This document shows, piece after piece, positions 18,030-26,760 of a DNA stretch of 64,000 nucleotides (the first letter of the stretch is position 1; every line of letters begins with the position of its first letter). Under the pieces are notes generated by a model. The model was not told the origin of the DNA and made no database searches. It was given only the letters and a program-made list of their open reading frames with translations. The translations under genes and the position numbers were made by a program. The DNA is from Klenkia brasiliensis (GTDB lineage: Bacteria > Actinomycetota > Actinomycetes > Mycobacteriales > Geodermatophilaceae), in NCBI RefSeq assembly GCF_900100695.1, contig NZ_FNCF01000003.1, forward strand, positions 62,001-126,000, written 5' to 3'.

Positions 18030-18967
18030 GTCGTCGGGTGGAAGGGGATCGCCAGCGGCCGCAGGGGGGCACCGCTAGCCCCGCGGAGTCGGATGGGGGC
18101 GGCGATGAAGGCACACTCAGTGACGCCGTCGCGGGCAAGCTCCTCCAGATCGATCAGTTCGATCATCGGGACGCCTGCTTCGGCGAGGAAGTGGCAGTGC
18201 CCGGGCAGCCAGTTGTCTTCCTGCTCCGAAGGTCCGACCTCGACGCACTCCTGGTCGGCGGCGACGGCGGCGATCTTCTGCTCGGTCAACCACCTGGCCG
18301 CTGCCAGCCCCACCCCAGGGGGGTTGCCCAGCACCTTGCTGCCGTCAGGCCAGAAGGCCATGCGTCCGGTGCGGATCAAGGCCACATCGCCGGCTTGCAG
18401 CTCGGTTCCGATTCGCTCAAGACATCCCTGCAAGTCCTCGATGGAGATTGCATAGGACGGGTCGAGGCATTCCACGCCCTTGAGCCCAGCCACGTCGAAC
18501 AGCACCCCGCGGGTAACGATCGGGGGGATCTGCTCGGCGCCACCGCGGGTCCAGTTTCGGCTGCCCAGGTGCTCGTCGACCTTGAAGTTGTTGTAGATCT
18601 CGCCGTCGACGCCGAAATGGTTGAGCGCGTCGATGTGAGTCCCGGTGTGGGTGTACATGAACACGACATCCCCCGAGTAGCAGACGTGCCGGTTCACCTC
18701 AGATCCCACACCGTTGAGGTTGTCCACGACCGTTCCCTGCGGGGTGTGGCTCATGAACAGCTGGTAGGCCGGGTCGCCGGCAGCCTGAAAGCTGGGCATG
18801 CCGACGAAGTAGTCGATGCTGAGGTCATAGACGCGTCGACCATCTGCTCGGGCGAGCACGTGGGCGGCGCGGACGGGGTCCAGGTAGTTCAGGGCACCGA
18901 GCTGGTCTTCCGGTCCCCACGGGCTTGTCGTGACCTTGATGTTCGCGCGAGCTGGCGCGTCAGTCAT
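18026..18967 (-). CDS. Cyclase-family metal-dependent hydrolase; candidate ring-opening imidase
   Basis: A 313-residue protein of the Cyclase/kynurenine-formamidase family. The metal-binding motif HTGTHIDALNHFG (H..TH.D...H) is intact at about residue 105, followed by GVLFDVAGLKG and, later, PGHCHFLAEAGVP. Relatives include isatin hydrolase, which opens an alpha-keto lactam. The gene overlaps the monooxygenase gene that makes 2,3,6-trihydroxypyridine, whose keto tautomer is a cyclic alpha-keto imide. Hydrolysis of that ring would directly give alpha-ketoglutaramate, the substrate of the amidase in the same operon. That role is my inference; the family call is firm. Confidence 0.82.
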   Translation of the reverse strand: MTDAPARANIKVTTSPWGPEDQLGALNYLDPVRAAHVLARADGRRVYDLSIDYFVGMPSFQAAGDPAYQLFMSHTPQGTVVDNLNGVGSEVNRHVCYSGDVVFMYTHTGTHIDALNHFGVDGEIYNNFKVDEHLGSRNWTRGGAEQIPPIVTRGVLFDVAGLKGVECLDPSYAISIEDLQGCLERIGTELQAGDVALIRTGRMAFWPDGSKVLGNPPGVGLAAARWLTEQKIAAVAADQECVEVGPSEQEDNWLPGHCHFLAEAGVPMIELIDLEELARDGVTECAFIAAPIRLRGASGAPLRPLAIPFHPTT

Positions 18968-19260
18968 CGGGTCTCTCGCTCGAAGTCGACGACCGCCCGG
19001 GAGGCGAGCTTGGGCAGAAGCTTCCCGACGACCTCGGCGTGGAAGGGGTCGACCGAGTACTCCTCGAGACCGGCCCAATCGTCGAAGTCGTTGATCAGTA
19101 CGCCGTCCCAGGGCGTGCCGTTCTCGCCCGGGTCGCCGGTGTGCTTGCCCAGCTCCCAGCTGCGGATGCTGGACATGCCCTTCAGCGTGTTGAGCAGGCT
19201 GATGACCTCATCGGGGTCGTTGCCTTCGGCGACCTGCCACATGAAAACGTGCCGGATCAT
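18964..19260 (-). CDS. Dabb-domain (stress-responsive alpha/beta-barrel) protein
   Basis: A 98-residue single-domain protein beginning MIRHVFMWQVAEGNDPDEV, with an HVFMW first strand, a SWELGKHTG middle and a DPFHAEV helix typical of the dimeric alpha/beta-barrel family. Such small proteins include polyketide cyclases, cofactor-free monooxygenase-like enzymes and proteins of unknown role. A GAGGAG ribosome site lies seven bases before ATG 19260. It is the first gene of the operon Dabb - Cyclase - dhph - coxG - amidase, so it probably acts on the same hydroxypyridine intermediates. Confidence 0.8.
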   Translation of the reverse strand: MIRHVFMWQVAEGNDPDEVISLLNTLKGMSSIRSWELGKHTGDPGENGTPWDGVLINDFDDWAGLEEYSVDPFHAEVVGKLLPKLASRAVVDFERETR

Positions 19261-19355
19261 GCTGCACTCCTCGAGGTTCGCGACTCCGCCAGTTGCTGGC
19301 GGCAAGATGAAGTCTGCGAGGAGCTGTTGCTACGTCCTATTGCATCCTTCGCACA

Positions 19356-19387
19356 ACTGCGCTCGGGCTTGTCGCAATCGCGCAACC
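19356..19387. promoter_or_regulatory. putative operator upstream of the Dabb-Cyclase-dhph operon
   Basis: The stretch has TGCGCTC near 19358 and TCGCAATCGCGC at 19372-19383, about 115 bp upstream of ATG 19260. The latter 12-mer recurs as its exact reverse complement at 26761-26772 upstream of the hydroquinone-reductase-like gene. The GCGCTC...GCAATC layout also resembles the long repeat found twice between the permease and cupin genes. Confidence 0.4.
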
Positions 19388-19409
19388 CAGCTGTCGCCTG
19401 GCAGCAAAC

Positions 19410-19451
19410 CGGCGGGGCCGGGCTCCGGGTAATCAGAGTCCGACCCCGCCG
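19410..19451 (-). terminator. terminator hairpin after the M-S gene pair
   Basis: CGGCGGGGCCGG (19410-19421) pairs with CCGACCCCGCCG (19440-19451), 12 bp with one G-T pair, just downstream of the small-subunit stop at 19473 and before the regulatory site of the next operon. It would separate the second hydroxylase pair from the Dabb operon. Confidence 0.5.
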
Positions 19452-19472
19452 ATGGGTCCTGCAGCCCTGAGG

Positions 19473-19964
19473 TCAGCTGGTGCTGGCGTGGCCGTCGGGC
19501 TGCGAAGGGGCGAGTGCCGAGTTGACGGCGTCCACGATCTGTTGGTAGCCGGTGCAGCGGCAAAGATTTCCGGAGATCGCATCTCTGATCTCGTCGTCGC
19601 TGAGCTGCTCACCGGCGTCGACGACCGGCTGCAAGGTCATCAGGAAGCCAGGGGTGCAGAACCCGCATTGCAGTCCGTGGCATTCGTTGAAGGCACGCTG
19701 CAGTCGGTTGAGCTGGCCTTCCTCCGCGAGACTCTCGACAGTTCGCAAGCTGTGTCCATCAGCCTGAACGGCGAGCATGACGCAGGCACGCACCGGCTCG
19801 CCGTCGAAGTGGATGGTGCAGGCGCCACAGACGCCGTGTTCGCAGCCGACATGGGTTCCGGTCAGCCGCAGTTCATGGCGGATGAAATCCGTCAGGAGCA
19901 TCCGCGGTTCGACCGTCCGCCGGTATCGATTGCCGTTGACCTCGACTTCGATGTCGCGCTTCAC
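19473..19964 (-). CDS. molybdenum hydroxylase 2Fe-2S small subunit (second set); candidate ketone dehydrogenase S
   Basis: A 163-residue protein with both 2Fe-2S clusters: Cys41, Cys46, Cys49 and Cys61 (CEHGVCGACTIHFD) and Cys100, Cys103, Cys135 and Cys137 (CGFCTPGF and CRCTGY). It overlaps its FAD-subunit gene by 4 nt but has no large subunit next to it. The only unpaired large subunit in the window is encoded at 24174-26603 on the other strand. A separated large-subunit gene is what I recall for 6-hydroxypseudooxynicotine (ketone) dehydrogenase of pAO1. Confidence 0.85.
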   Translation of the reverse strand: MKRDIEVEVNGNRYRRTVEPRMLLTDFIRHELRLTGTHVGCEHGVCGACTIHFDGEPVRACVMLAVQADGHSLRTVESLAEEGQLNRLQRAFNECHGLQCGFCTPGFLMTLQPVVDAGEQLSDDEIRDAISGNLCRCTGYQQIVDAVNSALAPSQPDGHASTS

Positions 19965-20851
19965 GCCGTACCCGCCTTTGCCTTGTTCGCTGCTGTCATC
20001 ACCGCACGGAAGGTCATCTCGCGGATGACCTCACGTCGGTACTGCACGTCGCCGTGCACATTTCCCAAAGGATTGATCTCGGCTGTCGCAACCCGGGCGG
20101 CTTCGCGAACTGTGTCCTCGGCCAGGGTGCTGTTCTCGAGCACAGCGGCCGCGGCCTTGGACTCCTCGGGGCGCATTCCCGCTCCCAGCAGCCCGACCCG
20201 GGCGTTCCGGCAGATACCTTCGGCGTCCAGCTCGACGATGGCTGCACCGCCACCGATGGCGTAGTCACCGTGCCGGCGGGCGAACTCCTGGAAGGAGGAC
20301 CCGGTGATCGTTCCTGGTTCGACGTGACGGTCCGGGATGATCACTTCGGTGATGATCTCGTCCGGCTCGAGGCTGGTCGTGAAGATCGATACGAACAGGT
20401 CGTCCACCGCGATCTCGCGTTGTCCGCGGGTCGAGTGGGCGATGACTCGGGCGTCGCTCATGAGCAGCACGACGGGCACTTCGGCGGCAGGGTCGGAGTG
20501 AGCCGTGGTACCGCCGATGGTCCCTCGGTTGCGAATTTGTGGATGCGCGACGTATCCCAAAGCCTCGGCCAGCAATGGGTGGCGCTCGGCGACCAGGGCA
20601 TGGCCGGCGACGGCGCTGTGCCGGACAAGGGCTCCGATTCGCAGCTCCCCCGCGGCCTCGTTGATGTGGGCCAGCTCCAAGACGCCGTTGAGGTCGATGA
20701 GCAATGACGGCGCTGCGAACCGAAGGTTGAGCAAGGGGATGAGGCTCTGCCCGCCTGCGAGCAGCTTTGCGTCGTCGCCACCGTCGGCGAGCAACCGGGC
20801 GGCGTCCTCCACCGTGGAGGGTGCCTCGTACTCGAACGCTGGAGGCTTCAT
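19961..20851 (-). CDS. molybdenum hydroxylase FAD-binding middle subunit (second set)
   Basis: A 296-residue FAD subunit: FEYEAPSTVEDAARLLADGG at the start, KLLAGGQSLIPLLNLRF (first FAD loop) at about 34, and RNRGTIGGTTAHSDPAAE (second FAD loop) at about 110. It carries electrons from the 2Fe-2S subunit to the acceptor. Start ATG 20851 begins MKPPAFEYEAP, like the first set's middle subunit. The 190 bp upstream, toward the PucR-type regulator gene, probably hold the promoter. Confidence 0.87.
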   Translation of the reverse strand: MKPPAFEYEAPSTVEDAARLLADGGDDAKLLAGGQSLIPLLNLRFAAPSLLIDLNGVLELAHINEAAGELRIGALVRHSAVAGHALVAERHPLLAEALGYVAHPQIRNRGTIGGTTAHSDPAAEVPVVLLMSDARVIAHSTRGQREIAVDDLFVSIFTTSLEPDEIITEVIIPDRHVEPGTITGSSFQEFARRHGDYAIGGGAAIVELDAEGICRNARVGLLGAGMRPEESKAAAAVLENSTLAEDTVREAARVATAEINPLGNVHGDVQYRREVIREMTFRAVMTAANKAKAGTA

Positions 20852-21042
20852 GACCGCCTCTCTGGATCTTCTACGTCATGCACCGTGTCCTGCACGTGGT
20901 AGCTCCTTCTCACTGGCCCGCAGCAGACGCAACGAGCGGGCGTCATGTGTGGGGCAGGTCCTACCTTCCCTGGCAGGCTCCGGTGTGATGTCTCCCCTCT
21001 CGGACAAGCAGCACGCACCGTCACCAGGATTCCGCAGGGAGC

Positions 21043-22269
21043 TCACAATGGAGCGGGCCCGACCACCTGGTCTTGCAACGCGACGAGATCTGCGCGCTCC
21101 TGCTCTTGCAACAGTGCGTACATGCGCAAGGCGATGGACAGCTCGTCTCGCGAGGTGGCGATCGACCTGTCCAGGATCTTCTCGGCGGACCTGAGTCGGT
21201 AGGCCACCGTTCGTTCGTGCACGCCGATGACCGATGCCGTGGATGCGGCGTTCTGCCCACTGGCGAAGTAGGCACTGAGCGTCTCTCGTAGGACTTTGGC
21301 TCGCTCGTCGGAGCGGTAGAGGGGCCCCAGTTGCTCCACGATGAAGTCGCGAACAGCCGGGAGGTCTCGCAGCACCAATGCCTCCAGCGCCACCGAGGTG
21401 TACCGGGTCATAGGCTGCGGGTGGATTTGGGCGACCCGGTATGCCTGCCACGCTTGCCGGTAGGAGCGTTGCATCCCGTCCAGGTTGTCGCCGTACTGAC
21501 CGACAGCCAGGAACGTCTCGGGAGCTGCGTCCAGGGCGGACAGGTCGTCATCGGAGGCGATCTTGGTGTTCGGCCTGCCGAGCCATCCCACGACGGTGCC
21601 GGCCGCACCGGAGACAGTAAGTGATTGCCAACCCAAGGATGCTGCCGCCTTCTTGATGGCAGCCTCGGGCGCAGCGCCCCACGCGATGACGCAGAGGTGC
21701 CGTCCGCGCAACGAGTATCCAAGTGCGGACTCATCCACGGGGATGCCGGCGAGCAGATCGCGGACCAGCGCCCGCCGTTTGCGGTCTCGTCCCTGCAGGT
21801 AGAAGGCGCGGTACTCCTGCTGGTATGCCTCGATGATCGAGGCATTGACCCGGTCGTTCCAGATGAACTGGTACTGGCTGATGTGACGCAGTACCGGCAG
21901 GCGCTGCGACGATTGGGGCATCAGCTCATCTGCCACCTCCAGGATGCAGTCCCACGTCAGGGCCTGGCCTACTCGCGAAGTGCGCAGGAGTGCGTGCAGG
22001 TCGACGTCAGCTTGGGCCGCTAGCCGCGCCTCGCGCAGGCGCGCATCCGAGGCACGCTCGGGCGGGGGCCGTTCCTCAGTTACTCCATCGAGGATGTCTC
22101 GGATTGAGCTACTGATGGATTCGGTCTCCCCGGCCCTCAGCGCTGGGTTGTCACGCAGGTAGAACTCTGGGATCTCATCGCGTAGGCGACGTGCGATTCT
22201 CGTGGTGAGTTCTGGCAACCGTTCCCGTACCCCGTCGGCCACGGCCTGCAGGTCGTCTTCGAGTGTCAC
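21043..22269 (-). CDS. PucR/CdaR-type transcriptional regulator
   Basis: A 408-residue regulator. The first 150 residues are helical and resemble the RsbRD-like N-terminal domain found in many actinobacterial PucR proteins. A middle GGDEF-like region follows (RGRHLCVIAWG, FLAVGQYGDNLDGM). The C-terminal PucR HTH is at about 344-365 (TASVIGVHERTVAYRLRSAE). GTG 22269 is used because the frame upstream of it lacks protein character. It sits between the second hydroxylase pair and the hydroxynicotine oxidase, so it is a good candidate for control of the pathway. Confidence 0.85.
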   Translation of the reverse strand: MTLEDDLQAVADGVRERLPELTTRIARRLRDEIPEFYLRDNPALRAGETESISSSIRDILDGVTEERPPPERASDARLREARLAAQADVDLHALLRTSRVGQALTWDCILEVADELMPQSSQRLPVLRHISQYQFIWNDRVNASIIEAYQQEYRAFYLQGRDRKRRALVRDLLAGIPVDESALGYSLRGRHLCVIAWGAAPEAAIKKAAASLGWQSLTVSGAAGTVVGWLGRPNTKIASDDDLSALDAAPETFLAVGQYGDNLDGMQRSYRQAWQAYRVAQIHPQPMTRYTSVALEALVLRDLPAVRDFIVEQLGPLYRSDERAKVLRETLSAYFASGQNAASTASVIGVHERTVAYRLRSAEKILDRSIATSRDELSIALRMYALLQEQERADLVALQDQVVGPAPL

Positions 22270-22441
22270 TCGCCGAGCGTACGAGCAACCAGGTCGATCA
22301 CCCGGTGCTCGGGTCGACCCGAGCGCTGCCCTCCTGCCGGCAGCGCCGAGCACCGGGGGCCGGCGGCACGGTGAACTTGAGTGGGTGCGACGCGCTGCGC
22401 TGTACCTGGCTTGCAGCGGTCTTCGCGGCCACTTCGGCCAG

Positions 22442-23767
22442 TCATACGTGGTGGGCCGGACTGGGCCGCTCAGGGGTGACGCCCAGGATGCTGGTCACCG
22501 CCTTGTCCGCTGTCTCCAGGGCCCCTTCGATGTAACCGGGGAACTGCAGCGACACGTCGGAACCGATGAAGTAGATCCTGCCGTGCGGCTCCCCCAGGCC
22601 CTTGTGGATCTCACTGAACTGCCCGATGTAGGGCGACACCCAGGGGCCACCGAAGAGCGGGTCAGCCGCCCAGTCGTGGTACTCCACGCCGTGCACCACA
22701 GCCTCGGGAACGTAGTGGTGGACTGCGGCGGCCACGGCGGCCTCGTCGGTGGGGTCGAAGGAGTCTGAGTCGGTGAACGCGACAAGAAACCGTCCGCCGT
22801 CTGGGGTTTCCATGTAGTCGTAGACGGTGGGGAAGACGCCATCACCGGTGCACGACAACCCCGCTGGCACACCCGTGACGTGGATGATGAGCTTGAGTCC
22901 GCGGCAGGCATGGCCTCGGACCACAGCGTCTGCCCTCTTGGATGGCAGCGGGGGCTCCATCGTGATGTTGCGCCAAGTGTTGAACGGGGTCGCGATCACC
23001 ACGTGGGTAGCGCGGTGGCGCTCCTCCTCCCCCGCGCGCTGAACAAGCACGTCGTAGGTGCCGTCCTCTTGCCGGGTGACCGCCGTGACCAGTGCCCCTT
23101 GAACGATCTGAGGCACATCAGCGGCCATGGCCGCAACCAGTTCGTTCATGCCGGCGGGGACTATTTCGTCGAGGGACAAGACGACACCGAGCACGCTGTA
23201 CCCGTGAGCGGCCACCTGCTGCAGGGCCCACAGTGCGGAGGACTTGGAGGGGTGCTGCCCCAGCATGTTCCAACTCCACGAGAGCACCAGCTGCTTGGCG
23301 ACCGGGCCCAGACCGAGCGTCTCGATGTAGTCGGTCAGCGGGATGTCTAGATCCTCGAGGTTCTGGTTCTCCAGGCCAGCCGTGATGTCGATGCGATGTG
23401 CATCGCGAAGCATCCGGTAGGAGCCGGTCTCGACCGACGTCGCTTCCTCACCCGGGACCGGGAAGGCCCGGTCGTAGTCACCGGGCCCCAGGCGGTTGCG
23501 GAAGTGGGTGGCCTCGGGGGCGGGTGCTGTGGGAACGCTGTAGCGGTCCAGTTCCCCGGCCAACCGCGGGTGGTGGTGCCGTTCCAGGTAGGTGCCACCG
23601 ATCTCGACCTGGACCTCAGGAAACAGTTCGGACGCCCTGGTGTAGGCCCGACCACCCAAGCGGTGCCCGCCCTCGAAGAGGACCACCGAGGAGCCCGCAG
23701 CTGCAAGATCCCGGGCGGCGCGTAGTCCGGCGAATCCTCCGCCGACAACGATTACGTCGTATGCCAC
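22442..23767 (-). CDS. hlno: 6-hydroxy-L-nicotine oxidase (flavin amine oxidase)
   Basis: A 441-residue FAD amine oxidase. Many long matches to the Arthrobacter enzyme as I remember it: YDVIVVGGGFAGLRAARDL (FAD site), HHPRLAGELDRYSVPTA, RLGPGDYDRAFPVPG, GLENQNLEDLDIPL, WSWNMLGQHPSKSSALW, SDVSLQFPGYIEGALETA. The enzyme oxidises the pyrrolidine ring of 6-hydroxynicotine with O2, giving 6-hydroxypseudooxynicotine after hydrolysis. GTG 23767 has a GAAGGAG ribosome site at ideal spacing; the longer frame upstream is unsupported. The gene is divergent from the second large hydroxylase subunit across a 406-bp gap. Confidence 0.93.
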   Translation of the reverse strand: MAYDVIVVGGGFAGLRAARDLAAAGSSVVLFEGGHRLGGRAYTRASELFPEVQVEIGGTYLERHHHPRLAGELDRYSVPTAPAPEATHFRNRLGPGDYDRAFPVPGEEATSVETGSYRMLRDAHRIDITAGLENQNLEDLDIPLTDYIETLGLGPVAKQLVLSWSWNMLGQHPSKSSALWALQQVAAHGYSVLGVVLSLDEIVPAGMNELVAAMAADVPQIVQGALVTAVTRQEDGTYDVLVQRAGEEERHRATHVVIATPFNTWRNITMEPPLPSKRADAVVRGHACRGLKLIIHVTGVPAGLSCTGDGVFPTVYDYMETPDGGRFLVAFTDSDSFDPTDEAAVAAAVHHYVPEAVVHGVEYHDWAADPLFGGPWVSPYIGQFSEIHKGLGEPHGRIYFIGSDVSLQFPGYIEGALETADKAVTSILGVTPERPSPAHHV

Positions 23768-24173
23768 TGGGTTCTCCTTCGAACGGCTGCAGCTGAGGTG
23801 GACGGGGTCCACTCCCCGGCTCCGGGGCTTGGGATGGGTGGAGTATCCGGACAGGCGCGGTGAGACGACTGTTCGCGTTCCGGCAAATGCAGCGGTCTCG
23901 CTTGTGTCTTCCCGCACGGCACGGTGAGCTGTCACCGGCCCCGTGGACCGTCCTCCTTCGGAGCCGCGGAGCCGCACCGTGAGCGCCGCCCCCGGATCAG
24001 CGGTGTCAGTGCCGCCGGCGGCCCCGGCTCGCGTGGTCGGCTGTCTTGCTAGAGAACACGGTTGTCGAGGCCGGGCAATCCTGGGCATGGGCTTTCGGTT
24101 TGCAGCAAGCAGCTGAACCTTCTCGACAGTCAATATTGAGGCTCAGCCCACTTAGCGGAAGGTCGGCGCCTGC
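23768..24173. promoter_or_regulatory. divergent intergenic region, hydroxynicotine oxidase / large hydroxylase subunit
   Basis: This 406-bp gap separates two outward-facing pathway genes and must hold both promoters. I see a Shine-Dalgarno at each end but no confident -35/-10 pairs. A GCAAATGCAGCG stretch near 23884 loosely resembles the repeated element at 31475 and 31819. Confidence 0.4.
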
Positions 24174-26603
24174 ATGACTGCCACCAGCTCCAGCTCTGCC
24201 CCGCAGGTCCCGCACGTCGGAGGCCGGACGCCACGGATCGAGGACCGTCGACTCCTGCGGGGCAAGGGCTACTACGTCGATGACGTGCACCTGGCTGGTG
24301 CGCTGGCGATGCGGGTCGTCCGGGCGACCAGCGCTCACGCGACCATCTCTGCCATCGATACGGAGGCGGCCCGCTCGCTGCCTGGCGTTCGGCTGGTGCT
24401 GACCGGCGAGGACACCCGGCACCTGGGGGTGATCCCCATCGAGGAGATCGGGTACCACGAAGGCTTCCCCGAGTTGGACACTTTTGGTCACCCCGTGCTC
24501 GCCGTGGACAAGGTTCTCTACGTGGGCCAGCCAGTCGCCGTGGTGGTCGCCGAGGATCCGTACCTGGCTGAGGACGCTGCTGAGCTCGTGAGCGTCGACT
24601 ACGACGACCTTCCTGTGCTGTTGAACCCCGTTGAGGCCGCCGGCTTTAGCACCCCACTGCATGCGGGCGGCAACGAGCCGGCACGGTTCGTCAAGGAGTA
24701 CGGCGATGTCGAGGCAGCTTTCGCCGCGGCTGCGCACGTGGTCTCGGGGGAGTTTGAGATCGGCCGTCATACGGGGATCCCGATGGAGACGCGGGGTTGT
24801 GTCGTAGAGCCGAACCCAGCTCGTGATGAGCTGTGGATGTGGGGTCCGGTCCATGTGCACGACTCCCGTCGTGTGATGGCCAAGGTGCTGGGTATGCCGC
24901 AAAGCAGCATGCGGATGCGTCACACCGACGTTGGCGGCAACTTCGGCGTCCGTGGCGGCGCATTTCCTGAGTACATCCTGGTGGCTCACGCCGCGCGGAT
25001 TCTTGGCGAGCCCGTGAAATGGATCGAGGACCGAGTCGAGCACATGGTGGGCATCTCCCATGCCCGCGAGCAGGTCCATCGCATCTCGGGTGCCTTTGAC
25101 GCTGAGGGCAGGATCCTCGCGCTCCGCGATGAGATCTGGCACAACCACGGTGCCTTCATGCGGCAAGCTGAGCCGCTGGTCAGCGACATCACCGCAGGCA
25201 TGATCGTGGGCCCGTACCGAATTCCTGCGTTGTCCGCGGAATTGCACGCGGTTCTGACGAACAAGACTCCGTTGGCGGCTTACCGGGGACCGGGTCGCTT
25301 TGAGGGGACGTTCGCTCGGGAGAGGCTGTTCGACCTCGCAGCGAAGGAAATGGGGATCGACCCGGTCACCATCAGGCTCCGTAACCTTCTGACTGCTGCT
25401 GACTTGCCCTGGGAGCCAGGACTGGAGATTGCGTTCGAGCCGTATTCTTTCAACTCCGGTGACGTACTGGACCACGTGCAGAAAGCTTTGGTAGCCGCGG
25501 ACTACGACGCGTGGCGGGCAGAGGCCGCAGCAGCGCGTGCTGAGGGGCGTCTGGTGGGCAACGGTGTCGGTCTGCTGATGGACAAGGCCGGCCTGGGTCT
25601 CTACGAGACCGGGTCCGTCGAAGTCGATGAGGCCGGTCGTATCCGGGTCCTGACCGGCGCATCTTCGGTGGGTCAGGGCATCGAGACGGTGTTGGCTCAG
25701 ATTGTTGCCGACCAACTCAGCATCAGTCCCGATGTGATCGATGTGTTGCACGGAGACACTGACCTGGTCCCCGATGGGGTTGGTTCGTGGTCGAGTAGGT
25801 CCACGGTGCTCGCCGGCGGTGCAGCACGCATCGCGGCGATCAAGACTCGCGAGAAGGCGCTGGAGTTGGCCAGTGAGATGCTCGAGGCTGACGTCGCTGA
25901 TCTGGAGCTCACCGAGGGTCGAGTTCAGGTGGTGGGGTCACCGGGCACATCGTTGAGCCTGGGGGAGATTGCGCGGCGTTTTGACAACTTCACTGCCCGG
26001 CTGGCTGGCAAAGAGCCCGGGCTGGGGGCCGACGCCGTCTATCTCGATGACCACATGAACTACCCCTACGGCATCACCCTGGTTCAGATCGAGGTCGACC
26101 CCACTACGGGGGGCCACACCATCCGCCGCTTCTTCGTCAGCACCGAAGCCGGGAAGGTCATCAACCACCTCACCACCGAGGGGCAGATCATCGGGGCCGC
26201 GGCCCAGGGCATCGGCGGGGCGCTGTTCGAGGAGTTCTTGTACGACGAGGCCGGGCAGCCACTGTCGACCTCGTTCATGGACTACCTGATTCCTACCGCT
26301 GAGGTCATCCCACGTGTGGACTACTTCATCACCGAGGACGCCCCCACGCCGAACAACCCGTTCGGCGCCAAGGGCTTGGGGGAAGTGGGGCTGATCGCGG
26401 TGGGCGCGGCGGTCGCTGGGGCTATCGATGACGCTCTGGGCGGTGAGTTCCGCGTTCATCGTGTCCCTGTCCATCCGCAGGCTCTGTTCACGATGGCTCG
26501 CCAGGCCGTGGCGGGTCAGGACGGGACCACCGTGGACGACGTCGCGGAATCGGATACGCCCGCGTTGCAGATCCACCTGGGGACTTCCGCAACTGACGGC
26601 TGA
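24174..26603 (+). CDS. molybdenum hydroxylase large (MoCo) subunit; candidate ketone dehydrogenase L
   Basis: An 809-residue xanthine-oxidase-family catalytic subunit: RTPRIEDRRLLRGKGYYVDD at the start, VGGNFGVRGG in the MoCo domain, AYRGPGRFEGTF (form II AYRGxGR active-site loop), SVGQGIETV and FGAKGLGEVGL with the catalytic Glu. It has no FAD or 2Fe-2S gene beside it, so it most likely joins the M-S pair at 19473-20851. In the nicotine pathway the second such enzyme, ketone dehydrogenase, hydroxylates 6-hydroxypseudooxynicotine to the 2,6-dihydroxy form. Which of the two trimers acts on which substrate is inferred from gene layout. Confidence 0.85.
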   Translation: MTATSSSSAPQVPHVGGRTPRIEDRRLLRGKGYYVDDVHLAGALAMRVVRATSAHATISAIDTEAARSLPGVRLVLTGEDTRHLGVIPIEEIGYHEGFPELDTFGHPVLAVDKVLYVGQPVAVVVAEDPYLAEDAAELVSVDYDDLPVLLNPVEAAGFSTPLHAGGNEPARFVKEYGDVEAAFAAAAHVVSGEFEIGRHTGIPMETRGCVVEPNPARDELWMWGPVHVHDSRRVMAKVLGMPQSSMRMRHTDVGGNFGVRGGAFPEYILVAHAARILGEPVKWIEDRVEHMVGISHAREQVHRISGAFDAEGRILALRDEIWHNHGAFMRQAEPLVSDITAGMIVGPYRIPALSAELHAVLTNKTPLAAYRGPGRFEGTFARERLFDLAAKEMGIDPVTIRLRNLLTAADLPWEPGLEIAFEPYSFNSGDVLDHVQKALVAADYDAWRAEAAAARAEGRLVGNGVGLLMDKAGLGLYETGSVEVDEAGRIRVLTGASSVGQGIETVLAQIVADQLSISPDVIDVLHGDTDLVPDGVGSWSSRSTVLAGGAARIAAIKTREKALELASEMLEADVADLELTEGRVQVVGSPGTSLSLGEIARRFDNFTARLAGKEPGLGADAVYLDDHMNYPYGITLVQIEVDPTTGGHTIRRFFVSTEAGKVINHLTTEGQIIGAAAQGIGGALFEEFLYDEAGQPLSTSFMDYLIPTAEVIPRVDYFITEDAPTPNNPFGAKGLGEVGLIAVGAAVAGAIDDALGGEFRVHRVPVHPQALFTMARQAVAGQDGTTVDDVAESDTPALQIHLGTSATDG

Positions 26604-26614
26604 TCGCTGAGGGG

Positions 26615-26641
26615 CCGCGGTCCGCGGTCCGCGGTCCGCGG
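26615..26641. repeat. short tandem repeat TCCGCGG x3
   Basis: CCGCGG followed by three tandem copies of TCCGCGG, starting 12 bases after the large-subunit stop. Each unit holds the palindrome CCGCGG, so the array can fold into alternative hairpins and may help terminate transcription. Confidence 0.6.
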
Positions 26642-26760
26642 GGTTGCACAGCGGTTGTAGGCCAACCTTGTGCTTGCTCGTGTGTCGTTGAGCTTGCCTG
26701 GCACCGTGCCGCTGCTTGCTGCGCGCAGCTGGGCGACTCGACCGTGCGCGCGGCGGTTTC

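Noticed and set aside
24006-25751. 581-residue minus-strand open frame
   Set aside because: It lies antisense to the well-supported molybdenum hydroxylase large subunit and has His/Arg-rich composition typical of a high-G+C shadow frame.
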